Part shown: positions 1-9,335 of the stretch, piece after piece | Position numbering within the stretch: the first letter of the stretch is position 1 | Layout of the letters: every line of letters begins with the position of its first letter | From: Ruminococcus sp. UBA4275 | Lineage (GTDB): Bacteria > Bacillota > Clostridia > Oscillospirales > Ruminococcaceae | Assembly (NCBI GenBank): GCA_002395085.1 | Contig: DGVV01000124.1 | Location: 1-40,288, forward strand | DNA: 40,288 nt | Direction of reading: 5' to 3' | Notes under the pieces: model-generated | The model's input: only the letters and a program-made list of their open reading frames with translations | Databases searched by the model: none | Told to the model about the DNA's origin: nothing | Program-made: the position numbers and the translations under genes

Positions 1-3000
1 GGGTTGCTTTGTCGATCTCGATTTCATTGCGCTTATCGGAGATCGTCACGCGGTCTGCCAGCACGGTATTTTCCTGTTCGGAATCAATCGTGTCAGCGCC
101 GTCGCGCAGGTAGGTATTCACGGCATCCGCCTTCACCTTGCCGCCGTTCTCGAATTCAATCTCTCCGTCGGAGGTCGTTTCGAGGAGCTTGAGGGTCTGG
201 ACATAGCGGTCGCTCTCGAAACCATCCTCTGTGCCAAGAATATGGACTTCGGTGATCTCGAATTCAAACGCGGAAACGACTTCATAGCCGTTCGGAGCCG
301 CGGTCTCGATGAGACGGTAGATACCGTTTCTGAGACCGGAGAACTGTGCGAGATTGCCGTCGAATTCGACATAAGGCTGACCGCCTTCGTTCGTATTCGC
401 GGTCACGGTCTTCCCGTTCACCTGCACGCCGTCGAGCGAAACATACTCTGCGCCGCCGGCTGCTGCTGTATTGGTGAGGGAGATCAGCACGAAATGTGCC
501 TTGCCGTTTTCTTCCGGAATTTCCCTCGCGCCGAGTTCATTCTTGCTGAATGTAAAGATCTGCTCGTTGTTCAGGGTAAATTCCGTTCTGCCGATGCTGT
601 TGCGCGGGATTGCATCTGCGTCATTCAGCTCAGAGACTGCACCGTTCGTCACAGTGAAGACCTTGGGCGTTGTCTGCGCAAATCCGTCTGCGGGAGAATC
701 TTCTGTCAGCGTGTAGATGCCGTCCGGCAGACCGAACATGGTCAGACCGTTTGCCTCTGTTGTCCACTGCACCTTGAAGGGATCTTCCGAGACATTGTAA
801 TTCTTGTCGTTCTCGCGGATCAGTGCGGCATTGTTGATGAATCCGGCATAGGGATCCTGATAGAAGGGGTTTTTCACCTTCACATGGCTGAGGTTGATCG
901 GCTCACCGGAAGCGGTCTGACCGGTCAGCGTAAGCTTTGCACCCGGCACAGGCGTATCGCTCGGATTTGCAGTTTCGCCGCGGTATCTGGTTTTACGGAT
1001 GTTGAATGTCACGTAGCGGTTTTCCGCAGAGATCTTCGCAGGGATATACACAAACTCCTGCGGATCTTTCGGATTGCCGTCTTCGTCCAGAACTTCGCGC
1101 TTCATCTGCGAACTGCCGTTCACCATCGAAGCACCGACGCTGTCCAGAACCGGCGTCAGCGTCGTGATCTGATTGTTCGTCACACTGAACTGATAGCCGT
1201 TCGGGAGACCCTGCATACCGACCGGCGTTGTCAGCTCGGTCAGCGTGTACTCACCGTCAGGGAGATTCACAAGGCGGAGTGCCTTGCCTTCCTCGGTTTT
1301 CCACTTGATTGCCGTCTTCGCTTCGTTTGCGAATGTGAATTTTCCGTCCAGCATTTCCGTATCTTCCGGAAGCTGGTCTGTACCTGCCTGATAAGCAGCA
1401 GCCGGATCAATCGCACCGACATTCGCGAGCGTCATACCGTTCTGATACGGCTTATCAAGCGTCAGCATCATGTCCACATTACCGATGAGCAGCGGACCGT
1501 TATCCGCATTCGGATTATTGGAACGGGTGTTATCGGTTTTTGCAAAGGAGACATCACTGAAGGTGGCCTCATCCTGCATCGAGAAGCAGTAGGTATAAAC
1601 TCTGTCTCTCAGCTCGAAGTAAGCGGTTTCGCCGCCTTCCGCGGTCTTCTGCTGCAATGCGGTGTAATCGGAGAGTACCGTGTAATCCTTGCCTGCATTT
1701 CCGGCAAGATTCATATCGAGGACATAGAACGTCGTGACGGTATTTCTGCCTTCTGCGGTCACTTCATAATAGAAGTAGATCGGTTCAGCAGTTTTGAAGC
1801 CCTTCGGCGCCTGCTCCTCCAGCACACGGTAGACGTTGTACTGCACCGTCGGATAGCCGAACAACGGACGCCGGACCACAGGGTTCAGGCCGTTTTCATC
1901 GAGCATACCCACGATTTCGACTGCATCCTCATCCGTTGCGGTCAGACCCGGCAGCTCAGTGAATTCGGCTGTTTTCAGGTCTGCTTCTCCGGATGCGGAG
2001 ATTCCCGCAAACTGAATCTTCATGCCGGTGAGATCGGCTGCCGTATTCTTCAGCAGCGCGCCGTCTTCACCGACCTTTGTGAAGCTGAAGCGGGATGCAT
2101 TCTTGGTATTCGGAAGCGTGAACACATAATTGCCGTCACGCGAAGCCATCGTGTAGCCTTCCGAATCGACTGTCTGCACAGTTTCCTCAGCAGTCGCGTG
2201 AATCACGATCTTGCTGCACCAGTCCTGCTGCCAGTTCTCTGCGCGGATCTGGAAATGCTCCAGATTGATCTTGCTGATGTCGAAGGTCAGCTCCGTCACA
2301 AAGAAACCGTCACGTTCAACCGGCGCACCAATCTGAATACCGCCGTCCGTATACGAACCATTGCCGCCAAGCTGTCCGCCCACGGTCGAATAAACGTCCA
2401 CGGAAACAGCCTTGCCGGAAACCTGTTCCGGATGCACCTCAATGACCTTATGTTCACCATTGGTGTATGTGACGTATGCACTGTCGGCTGTGCCTTCGGT
2501 TTCACTGCTGATGACCGAAACAGCACCTGCCTTGACAGCGCCGTCTTCCATCACGGTAAACACATTGAGCTGATTGACTGCATTTGCGAGGTAATTCGCA
2601 GGAGCTTCCGTCTCCACGATTGCGTAGACGCCGACTTCCAGCGATTCAAGCTTCTTGATCCTGCTTGTGTCGTCGATTGTCTCGATGACAGCGTAATCAG
2701 ATTCTTCCAGGCTGTCCAGCTTAACCGGAGCAGTCGGATCTTCCGCCTGCTTTTCTGCGAGCTTTTCCGGATTGGTAATCATGATAAGCTGCAGCTTTGC
2801 ACCATCCAGCAGCGAGCCGGTGGAGACATCCGTCTTGCGGATATTGAACTGTTCCATCGTTTCATCGGTCAGGGACATTGTTCTCTCGCTGAGCGTACCG
2901 GTAACAGAACCGGAAGTCCACCCGGCATCTGTCAGCGCGGTTTCGTTCAGATTCAGAGAATACGCATCTGCCGTTTCGGTCAGGTTCAGTTTCACCGAAT

Positions 3001-6000
3001 TCAGAACAGTTGCCGCCATCGTACCCTTCGGCACAGAACGCTGATAGAGCTTTCCTTCGTAAAGGAAGAAATACACATCCTCCGTTGCTGCGAAGTAGCC
3101 CTTCGGCGGATTTGCCTCAGTATACTTATAAATGACGATCTGAGAAGGGGTATAGGTCTTGCTTGCCCACATACCGGTTCCGGTTCTTGTGACCGTACCG
3201 CCGGTGAGGCCAGCCGTTTCCACGCCGCCTTCGCCGGTGAATCCGAGCGATTTGCCGTGCTTTGCGGAGACCCACTGTGCCGCCTCAGATTCCTGTGCCG
3301 CACCAATCGAGATTGCAGCACGGCCAAAGTTCGATCTGATCGTCACCGGAGCAGTCAGCTTCGAGACGCTGAGGGATGCACCCTCCAGATCCGTACCGTT
3401 TTCATCAACCTTCTTGAGATTGATTGCCTTCGCGTCAGTAAATTCCAGCACACGGCCGAACTTATCTGCATCGCTGAGGTGGAATACGGGATCGAGCTGC
3501 TTGCCGTCATACGTCACGATCAGGACATCGTCCCGGCCTTCTCTTCCGGCAGCAACCGGAACATAAACTTTGAACTTTTCCGCTTCCTCAGTATCCGTCA
3601 GCGGTTCACCGTTCTTGGTAACCGCCGTGATACTCGGACCGGTTTTGTCAATGTCAAATGCGTAGTAGTTATCATCCAGCAGGAATTCCGCAGTGCTTGC
3701 ATCGGAAGGATACAGCGTCACGGTCTTCTGTGCATTCTGATAACCGGCATCCTCATAAATCGCAGCAACCGTCTTGGGGGTATACTGCACATTCAGCTTA
3801 TTGTCTTTGATGGTGCGAATGGAAGCATAGTGCGTAACCGGATCTTCATAGAGATCAGCGGCTGCATCAGAAGCATCATAAATCTTCACGTAAACCTTCT
3901 GCGGAACTTCCGTTTCCAGAAGCGTCACAGTCTGTTCTTCCGCCGTCGTGGTAATACGGAATTTCGTCGGATTACCCGTGGTATCATTCGGATTAACGAT
4001 TTCCTGATTTGCACCATTCTTGATGACGAGGTCTCTGGTCATCGGTTCTTCCGTAGCGGGAAGCACAACATCCAGACGCACAAGATTCTTTCCGACCTTG
4101 TCAAGGTTTGCAATGGAGAACTGATTCCAGAACGTATTGCCGTCACTGAAATCAATGCTGTCAATTGTCAGATCAGCAGATGTTCCGTCCAGATAATACG
4201 CGACAAACTTTGTCGGAACGAGCCGGACATTTCCGCCGTAGCCATCGCTGTATGCAATGGCTGTCAGATCGATGCATTCCCGTTCAGTCGATACATCAAT
4301 GTATTCGCCGTCCGAATCAGCGTCTTTGTCCGCCTGCGAATAACGCATCGGGGAATAGGCATAGACGGAATTCACGATGATCGAATCCGAAACGCTGTCA
4401 TCTTCCTGAATCTCAACATAGTATGCTGCATCAGAGAGTGCATAGCCTTCCGGCGGATCGGTTTCCTTGATGAGCCATTTGCCTTCGCCAAGCGGGAGCT
4501 TATTGGCAAGCGGATTCTGCGGATCGTCGTCGGAGACCGTCGTGAAGGTCGGGGCAGCGGCAACAGTGCCGTCATCTGCGACTTCAAATGCACCGATTAC
4601 AGCGCCGTTGAGCCATTCATCCGTGCCTTCCGCGAGCTTCGAGATGTCGATGTCGTAGCCGCTTTCCATACCGAGAATCCAGAACGGACCGGTAAACGGA
4701 CGGTAGCCAAACTCCAGATTACCCTCAAAGCACTTCGCGATGACAGCACCGGAAACGTGCGGGTTATAGCCGTTTGCACTCAGGCCGAGGTAAGCGACAT
4801 CGGTGATGTGCGCATTCGGCGCAAGGATCGTGCCCTGCATGGCACCTGTCACGACGACCTGCTTGGCATTCGGGATATTGAAGAGGATCGACTCAACGCC
4901 CGGATGGTTGTTCTTATAGCGCTCACCGTCCGGGTTATCGAGATCGGCTCTGTCTTTGGAGACCGACTTGCCGTTGATAAAGGTGTACTTATAGCCCTTA
5001 TCGACGCCGCCCTGCCAGCCATTATCGTCGCCGTTCTGGGGATCGCCCAGCCACAGGCCACCCTTTTCCTCAGTACGGTCCGGGTTCGTGCTGTCATAAG
5101 GCTCGCCTTCATCCAGAATATTCACGATGATATAAGCATAGTCCCATGTGAGATCCGTTTTTCCGCCGCCCGATTCATGTGCAATCGAGGTTTCAATCGG
5201 ATTTGAAGTCTTCGGGATGTTTTCAAACTTAATCGTCGCTGCATTCTGGAACTGTTCCAGTTCTTCCGTGGTCAGCGTACAGTACACAACATCCTGAACC
5301 GCATCTGCCGCGCCGTTCCATGTCAGCGTCAGCGTTCCGAAATTATCCGGATCATAGCTGGAGCTGAACTCGGTAGGCTTATTGGCGAGGATTGCGCTGC
5401 GCTTGCGAAGCTGTTCAAACTGTTTCTGGAAGTCGATCAGGTCTGCCTGATAGGTGACATTCCTGAGACCGGCTTGCTGATTGTTGATGTACTGTGCCGC
5501 AGCATCACTCTGCGCAACCAGCAGCTTTGTCACATTCGCGAATCCGCCGGACAGGCTGTAGCCCTTTGTCATCTCAAGGCCGGAGCATTGCGGATCGGGA
5601 TACCTCGGGCTGGAATTGCCTCCCCAGATCACCGTGGCATAGCCGCTGTTTTGCAGCAGATACTCCAGATTGACGCCGGCATCAGCAGAGATATAGTGAC
5701 CCTTTCCGACTTCGTACGAACCCCACGGGGTTGCAGAAATGATCGAACCGCCGACTGCCATTCTGCCTTCTGCATCGGAGTTATGCGGCACAAAGCAGTT
5801 CTCCATGAACACACTGAACTGCGATGCAATGCCGAGCAGGTAGGTTTCGTCGGCATTTGCGATGGTTTCCTCAACGGTTTCGGCTGCAAGCGGGCTGTTT
5901 CTGCCGACCAGCAGCGTCACATCGTCCTGATGCAGCGTGTCAGTCAGGTTCGGAACAGATTCCGCACTGACAAGCACCGGTGCAATGGTCTGCCAGCCGT

Positions 6001-6079
6001 TCGGCATCACGCCGGAAACAGCCAGAGCAAGCGCCGTCAGACCGCTGAGAACACGTTTCCTTCGTTGCCTGTTACTCAT
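1..6079 (-). CDS. Giant choice-of-anchor-A / SpaA-like (Cna-B) surface protein, C-terminus beyond window
   Basis: Read on the minus strand from ATG at 6079, the frame stays open to the left edge (about 2,026 codons), so the C-terminus and any sortase signal are not visible. The first ~40 residues form a Sec signal peptide (Arg/Lys-rich start, then LTALALAVSG). Residues ~75-440 resemble the choice-of-anchor A domain of Gram-positive adhesins (FSVFMENCFVPHNSDAEGRM near residue 80, then GGSI). Several SpaA/Cna-B-like repeats follow, recognisable by closing strands such as GKWLIKETDPPEGYAL, VGVYAIVETEAPANYL, YNVYRVLEEQAPKGF, LPDGEYTLTELTTPVG, LPDGIYTLTEDSPADGF and LRNGIYRLIETAAPNGYE; the edge cuts what looks like the start of another. 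Cna-B domains act as stalks, often with isopeptide bonds. Inferred role: wall-anchored adhesin or pilin-like stalk for host or plant-fibre attachment. The start is supported by AGAAAGGATG just upstream. Family confident; ligand unknown. Confidence 0.88.
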   Translation of the reverse strand, partial: MSNRQRRKRVLSGLTALALAVSGVMPNGWQTIAPVLVSAESVPNLTDTLHQDDVTLLVGRNSPLAAETVEETIANADETYLLGIASQFSVFMENCFVPHNSDAEGRMAVGGSIISATPWGSYEVGKGHYISADAGVNLEYLLQNSGYATVIWGGNSSPRYPDPQCSGLEMTKGYSLSGGFANVTKLLVAQSDAAAQYINNQQAGLRNVTYQADLIDFQKQFEQLRKRSAILANKPTEFSSSYDPDNFGTLTLTWNGAADAVQDVVYCTLTTEELEQFQNAATIKFENIPKTSNPIETSIAHESGGGKTDLTWDYAYIIVNILDEGEPYDSTNPDRTEEKGGLWLGDPQNGDDNGWQGGVDKGYKYTFINGKSVSKDRADLDNPDGERYKNNHPGVESILFNIPNAKQVVVTGAMQGTILAPNAHITDVAYLGLSANGYNPHVSGAVIAKCFEGNLEFGYRPFTGPFWILGMESGYDIDISKLAEGTDEWLNGAVIGAFEVADDGTVAAAPTFTTVSDDDPQNPLANKLPLGEGKWLIKETDPPEGYALSDAAYYVEIQEDDSVSDSIIVNSVYAYSPMRYSQADKDADSDGEYIDVSTERECIDLTAIAYSDGYGGNVRLVPTKFVAYYLDGTSADLTIDSIDFSDGNTFWNQFSIANLDKVGKNLVRLDVVLPATEEPMTRDLVIKNGANQEIVNPNDTTGNPTKFRITTTAEEQTVTLLETEVPQKVYVKIYDASDAAADLYEDPVTHYASIRTIKDNKLNVQYTPKTVAAIYEDAGYQNAQKTVTLYPSDASTAEFLLDDNYYAFDIDKTGPSITAVTKNGEPLTDTEEAEKFKVYVPVAAGREGRDDVLIVTYDGKQLDPVFHLSDADKFGRVLEFTDAKAINLKKVDENGTDLEGASLSVSKLTAPVTIRSNFGRAAISIGAAQESEAAQWVSAKHGKSLGFTGEGGVETAGLTGGTVTRTGTGMWASKTYTPSQIVIYKYTEANPPKGYFAATEDVYFFLYEGKLYQRSVPKGTMAATVLNSVKLNLTETADAYSLNLNETALTDAGWTSGSVTGTLSERTMSLTDETMEQFNIRKTDVSTGSLLDGAKLQLIMITNPEKLAEKQAEDPTAPVKLDSLEESDYAVIETIDDTSRIKKLESLEVGVYAIVETEAPANYLANAVNQLNVFTVMEDGAVKAGAVSVISSETEGTADSAYVTYTNGEHKVIEVHPEQVSGKAVSVDVYSTVGGQLGGNGSYTDGGIQIGAPVERDGFFVTELTFDISKINLEHFQIRAENWQQDWCSKIVIHATAEETVQTVDSEGYTMASRDGNYVFTLPNTKNASRFSFTKVGEDGALLKNTAADLTGMKIQFAGISASGEADLKTAEFTELPGLTATDEDAVEIVGMLDENGLNPVVRRPLFGYPTVQYNVYRVLEEQAPKGFKTAEPIYFYYEVTAEGRNTVTTFYVLDMNLAGNAGKDYTVLSDYTALQQKTAEGGETAYFELRDRVYTYCFSMQDEATFSDVSFAKTDNTRSNNPNADNGPLLIGNVDMMLTLDKPYQNGMTLANVGAIDPAAAYQAGTDQLPEDTEMLDGKFTFANEAKTAIKWKTEEGKALRLVNLPDGEYTLTELTTPVGMQGLPNGYQFSVTNNQITTLTPVLDSVGASMVNGSSQMKREVLDEDGNPKDPQEFVYIPAKISAENRYVTFNIRKTRYRGETANPSDTPVPGAKLTLTGQTASGEPINLSHVKVKNPFYQDPYAGFINNAALIRENDKNYNVSEDPFKVQWTTEANGLTMFGLPDGIYTLTEDSPADGFAQTTPKVFTVTNGAVSELNDADAIPRNSIGRTEFTLNNEQIFTFSKNELGAREIPEENGKAHFVLISLTNTAAAGGAEYVSLDGVQVNGKTVTANTNEGGQPYVEFDGNLAQFSGLRNGIYRLIETAAPNGYEVVSAFEFEITEVHILGTEDGFESDRYVQTLKLLETTSDGEIEFENGGKVKADAVNTYLRDGADTIDSEQENTVLADRVTISDKRNEIEIDKAT

Positions 6080-6376
6080 GTCTCTTACCATCCTTTCTGT
6101 TGAGAACTCTGTATGCTGTCGGGAACTGGGGTTCGGAGCTGCTGCCGCCGCAGAGCCGCACACGCTGCGGCTGCCCTGACTGCTGCGGCACTCCGCAATC
6201 CCCGTTATACAGGAAGCGGATGCATATTCACCCAAGAAAAACGAAGTCCCTGCGCAGGCGCATCCGAAGCCGCGCACGGGATTTGTTTTGCCGGCTCAAC
6301 TGCCTTTGCGGGAGGGGCGGTAGCAGCCGGACATTTGATTCTGTCACCAATGTGTACAATTCGTGATAGAATCGTT
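6080..6376 (-). other. Long structured 5' leader of the adhesin gene
   Basis: About 295 nt separate the predicted start of transcription (near 6376) from the adhesin ATG. The segment is GC-rich and full of inverted repeats: 6154-6172 is a 7-bp stem (AGCCGCA/TGCGGCT, 5-nt loop). On the minus strand CCGGCT and AGCCGG flank a ~25-nt stretch near 6286-6330, and CCC(G)TGCGC pairs with GCGCAGGG near 6250-6285. I do not recognise a known riboswitch consensus (cyclic-di-GMP, cobalamin and ydaO cores were looked for by eye). Short open frames here on the plus strand have no ribosome sites and are not called. Confidence 0.4.
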
Positions 6377-6382
6377 TATTCT

Positions 6383-6410
6383 ATTATAATCAAAATCTGC
6401 AAAATGTCAA
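6383..6410 (-). promoter_or_regulatory. Consensus sigma-A promoter for the adhesin gene
   Basis: On the minus strand TTGACA (6405-6410) and TATAAT (6383-6388) are separated by 16 nt. It points to the adhesin gene and lies in an AT-rich island. Confidence 0.8.
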
Positions 6411-6652
6411 TGGTTTTTTGTCCAAAATTCTCCATTTACAGAAAGTTTTACATTTGCTACAAAAACGCCCCCGCAGTTTTGCGCGATATTTCCAAATCGC
6501 AATATATTTCCACTATTTGATCTCGAATTTGCGTCACAAACGCTGCTTGTTTGAATTGTATTGCTATCCGGATAAAGTTGTCTGTTTTATTACAGATAGT
6601 ACATCATCACCTTAAAACTTCAAAGTGTGACAGCTTCCGCTCCCGCAGCCCG
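6411..6652. other. AT-rich intergenic spacer between divergent promoters
   Basis: No convincing gene. The spacer is AT-rich compared with its surroundings and contains a weak inverted repeat (GCGAT 6483-6487 / ATCGC 6496-6500). Open frames here lack ribosome sites and have no recognisable product. It probably holds upstream control sites for the adhesin and GH42 promoters. Confidence 0.5.
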
Positions 6653-6701
6653 CCGCAGGTGATCTGCGGTCATTGACAGCGCCGCCGTTTTGCGGTATAA
6701 T
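6653..6701 (+). promoter_or_regulatory. Consensus sigma-A promoter with adjacent inverted repeat, for the GH42 gene
   Basis: TTGACA (6673-6678), 17-nt spacer, TATAAT (6696-6701). A perfect 6-bp inverted repeat CCGCAG-GTGAT-CTGCGG (6653-6669) ends 3 nt before the -35 box and could be an operator; no regulator can be assigned. In the leader, TGCGGC-AAA-GCCGCA (6723-6737) forms a tight hairpin, and AAAAGGAGG (6751-6759) is the ribosome site. Confidence 0.82.
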
Positions 6702-6768
6702 AGATGATGTATAGTTATATGCTGCGGCAAAGCCGCACAAATCTCTGCATAAAAGGAGGCGCATTTCC

Positions 6769-8829
6769 ATGCCGTCACTCACCCCCTATCCGCATATCAT
6801 CCACGGCTGCGACTACAATCCGGAGCAATGGCTGCATTCACCTGAGATTCTGAAACAGGACATCGAACTGATGAAGCAGGCAAATATCAACAGTGTCTCA
6901 ATCGGCATCTTCGCATGGGCGGCACTCGAACCGGAAGAAGGACGCTATGAACTCGACTGGCTCGCAGAAATCGTTGACCGCCTCTGGGAAAACGGCATCA
7001 CATCCGTCATGGCGACGCCCTCCGGCGCAAAGCCTGTGTGGATGTCGCACAAATATCCGGAGATCCGGCGCGTCAGTGCGTCGCGCATCCGCGATTTGCA
7101 GGGCGGGCGGCACAATCACTGCTACACTTCGCCCGTTTACCGCGAGAAAGTGCGCGCGATCAATACAAAGCTGGCAGAGCGTTTTGCAAATCACCCCGGC
7201 GTGATTCTCTGGCACATCAGCAATGAGATTCAGGGCGAATGCCACTGTGAACTGTGTCAGGCGGCGTTCCGCGAATGGCTCAAGGAACGCTACGGCACAC
7301 TCGATGCGCTCAATCTCGCGTGGTGGACATCCTTCTGGTCGCACACCTACACCGACTGGTCGCAGATTGAATCGCCCGCCCCGAACGGCGAGAACAGCAT
7401 TCACGGGCTGACGCTTGACTGGAAACGCTTCTGCACACATCAGACCTATACCTTCTTTGAAAATGAGATCGCGCCGATCAAGGCTGCAAATCCGAATGCC
7501 AAAGTCACGATGAATCTCATGGGATTCTACGACGGCATCGACTACTGGAAAATGTCGAAGCTGCTGGATGTGGTCTCGTGGGACTGCTATCCGGCGTGGC
7601 ATACGCAGCAGGACGGCGACGAAACGTATAACGCATTCTGGGCGGATGCATACTCTGATATATGCCGTTCGATGCTGGGCAAGCCGTATCTGCTGATGGA
7701 AAACACCCCCTCGCAGACCAACTGGCAGGGCATCTGCCGCCCGAAAACATGGGGCTTCCACCGGCTGACTGCAATCTCCCACCTCGCACACGGCGCAGAC
7801 AGCATTCAGTATTTCCAGTGGCGGCAGGGGCGCGGCGGCGCAGAGAAATTCCACGGCGCTGTCATGACCCACGCAAACCGCACCGATACCCGCGTCTTTC
7901 AGGAGGTCAGAGGACTGGGCGAAACGCTGAAGCGTCTGGATGCCCTCTGCGGTGCGAAAACCGATGCGAAAATCGCAATGCTCTATGACATCGAAAGCCA
8001 CTGGGCGGTCAATGACGCGCAAGGTCCGCGCAATGACGGCATCGGAGACAATGACCTCATGCTGCGGATGTATCTGCCCTTCTGGACGGCAGGCTATGCG
8101 GTTGATTTTGTCAGTCCGGATATGGATTTCTCCGGCTATCATCTGCTCTGTGTGCCGATGCTGTATCTCCTGCGCAATGACATTGCAGCACGCATCCGCA
8201 ATTACGTGAAACAGGGCGGCACAGTCGTCCTGACAATGCATACGGGCGTTGTCGATGAACACGACCTCTGCTATATGGGCGATACCCCCGCAGAGGGACT
8301 GGCAGAACTCGCCGGCATCCGTGTGCTGGAAATTGACCCGCTCTACGACGACGAATACGAGACCCTGCGCATCACGAAAGCGCCCTTCCCGCTGGCGGAG
8401 AGCTACCGTCTGGAACGGCTCTGCGAACGCATCACGGCAGAGGGTGCAGAGGTGCTGGGCGTTTACGAACACGGCAATCCCTGTATGCCCGATGAGATGC
8501 CCTGCCTGACCCGCAACAGCTTCGGGCGCGGCACGGCGTATTACGCGGCGGCATTTGCAGAGGATCGCTTCTATTCCGATTTCCTGCTCTCGCTTGCAGA
8601 ACGTCTGGGCATTCAGCCCGCACTCGATACCGCATTCCCGCACGGCGTCACGGCACAGCGCCGCACCGCGCAGGACGGCACAGCGTTCTGGTTCCTGATG
8701 AACTGGACGCGCGAACAGAAGGCAGTCACGCTGCCCTTTGCACTGAAGGATTACGAAACAGACAAAATCTACCAGAATAAGCTTCCGCTGCCGCCATACG
8801 GCGCGAAAATTCTGGTGCGGGCAAACTGA
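6769..8829 (+). CDS. GH42 beta-galactosidase
   Basis: 686 aa, no signal peptide, so an intracellular enzyme releasing terminal beta-galactose from imported oligosaccharides. The N-terminal TIM barrel starts with GCDYNPEQW. The acid/base is E153 in WHISNEIQ and the nucleophile E311 in LLMENTPSQTNW, both family hallmarks. C118 plus C158, C160 and C163 (GECHCELC) match the structural zinc site known from GH42 enzymes. A trimerisation-type domain follows from ~residue 395 and a small beta domain closes the chain; length is normal for the family. The start has AAAAGGAGG 9 nt upstream. It heads a cluster with GH36 on the same strand, suggesting joint use of alpha- and beta-galactosides. Confidence 0.96.
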   Translation: MPSLTPYPHIIHGCDYNPEQWLHSPEILKQDIELMKQANINSVSIGIFAWAALEPEEGRYELDWLAEIVDRLWENGITSVMATPSGAKPVWMSHKYPEIRRVSASRIRDLQGGRHNHCYTSPVYREKVRAINTKLAERFANHPGVILWHISNEIQGECHCELCQAAFREWLKERYGTLDALNLAWWTSFWSHTYTDWSQIESPAPNGENSIHGLTLDWKRFCTHQTYTFFENEIAPIKAANPNAKVTMNLMGFYDGIDYWKMSKLLDVVSWDCYPAWHTQQDGDETYNAFWADAYSDICRSMLGKPYLLMENTPSQTNWQGICRPKTWGFHRLTAISHLAHGADSIQYFQWRQGRGGAEKFHGAVMTHANRTDTRVFQEVRGLGETLKRLDALCGAKTDAKIAMLYDIESHWAVNDAQGPRNDGIGDNDLMLRMYLPFWTAGYAVDFVSPDMDFSGYHLLCVPMLYLLRNDIAARIRNYVKQGGTVVLTMHTGVVDEHDLCYMGDTPAEGLAELAGIRVLEIDPLYDDEYETLRITKAPFPLAESYRLERLCERITAEGAEVLGVYEHGNPCMPDEMPCLTRNSFGRGTAYYAAAFAEDRFYSDFLLSLAERLGIQPALDTAFPHGVTAQRRTAQDGTAFWFLMNWTREQKAVTLPFALKDYETDKIYQNKLPLPPYGAKILVRAN

Positions 8830-8856
8830 ACGCCCGCAGGAAAGGAGATCTCTACC

Positions 8857-9261
8857 ATGACTTTCAGCGGTGATATTGTCATCATCGACCCCGCCGAGAT
8901 CGTGTCAGACCCCGCCGACTGGCAGATGTGCCGGTTCGGGGCGGAGCTTTCCGCACTCGGCTTCACAGATTACCTGTTCATTGATGCCTGCGACGGCTGG
9001 GGCAGCAAGGTCTGCGATACGAACAGCGGCATGGAAATCGGCTCGTTTACAGCAGATTCCGGAATGCTCTGCGTTGTGCTGCTCGAAGAACTGCTGGATT
9101 ACCGTTCAGATCTGGACAAAAAAACACTGCGGCACGCAGATTACTGCACCGTGATCCGCGATTTCAGCGGTGAAGTGCGCGCAGATGCCGAACAGGGCGC
9201 GATCATCGGCAGCGGCAGCGTGGATTTCAGCACCATGCCCGATGAATGCGCCAAAAGCTAA
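8857..9261 (+). CDS. Conserved-looking hypothetical protein (134 aa)
   Basis: 134 aa, soluble, acidic. It starts 27 nt after the GH42 stop with a strong AGGAAAGGAGAT site, so it is probably co-transcribed. The N-terminus GDIVIIDPAEIV resembles small uncharacterised proteins that open with a GD(I/L)xIxDP motif. A central segment carries DACDGWGSKVCDTNSGMEIG and FTADSGMLCVVLLEELL; the tail has DFSGEVRA and a GSGSVDF strand. No catalytic motif is evident. The composition suggests a small all-beta domain. Function unknown; a link to galactoside metabolism is suggested only by position. Confidence 0.75.
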   Translation: MTFSGDIVIIDPAEIVSDPADWQMCRFGAELSALGFTDYLFIDACDGWGSKVCDTNSGMEIGSFTADSGMLCVVLLEELLDYRSDLDKKTLRHADYCTVIRDFSGEVRADAEQGAIIGSGSVDFSTMPDECAKS

Positions 9262-9335
9262 ACCTGCTACAGAGAAAACGAAACACATTCCCTCCTCATA
9301 CTATATAAATATGACATGAAACGGAGGAACACACC

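Noticed and set aside
242..5206. Very long plus-strand open frame (1,654 codons) and similar long antisense frames at 6898-8643 (minus), 22532-24847 (minus) and 24929-26347 (plus).
   Set aside because: They lie antisense to genes with clear domains and motifs, have Cys/Arg/His-rich nonsense composition and no ribosome sites. They reflect codon usage that avoids stop codons in the opposite frame.
6100..6615. Four short open frames on the plus strand between the adhesin and GH42 genes.
   Set aside because: No ribosome sites, mutual overlap, low-complexity products, and they run through the adhesin leader and promoter.
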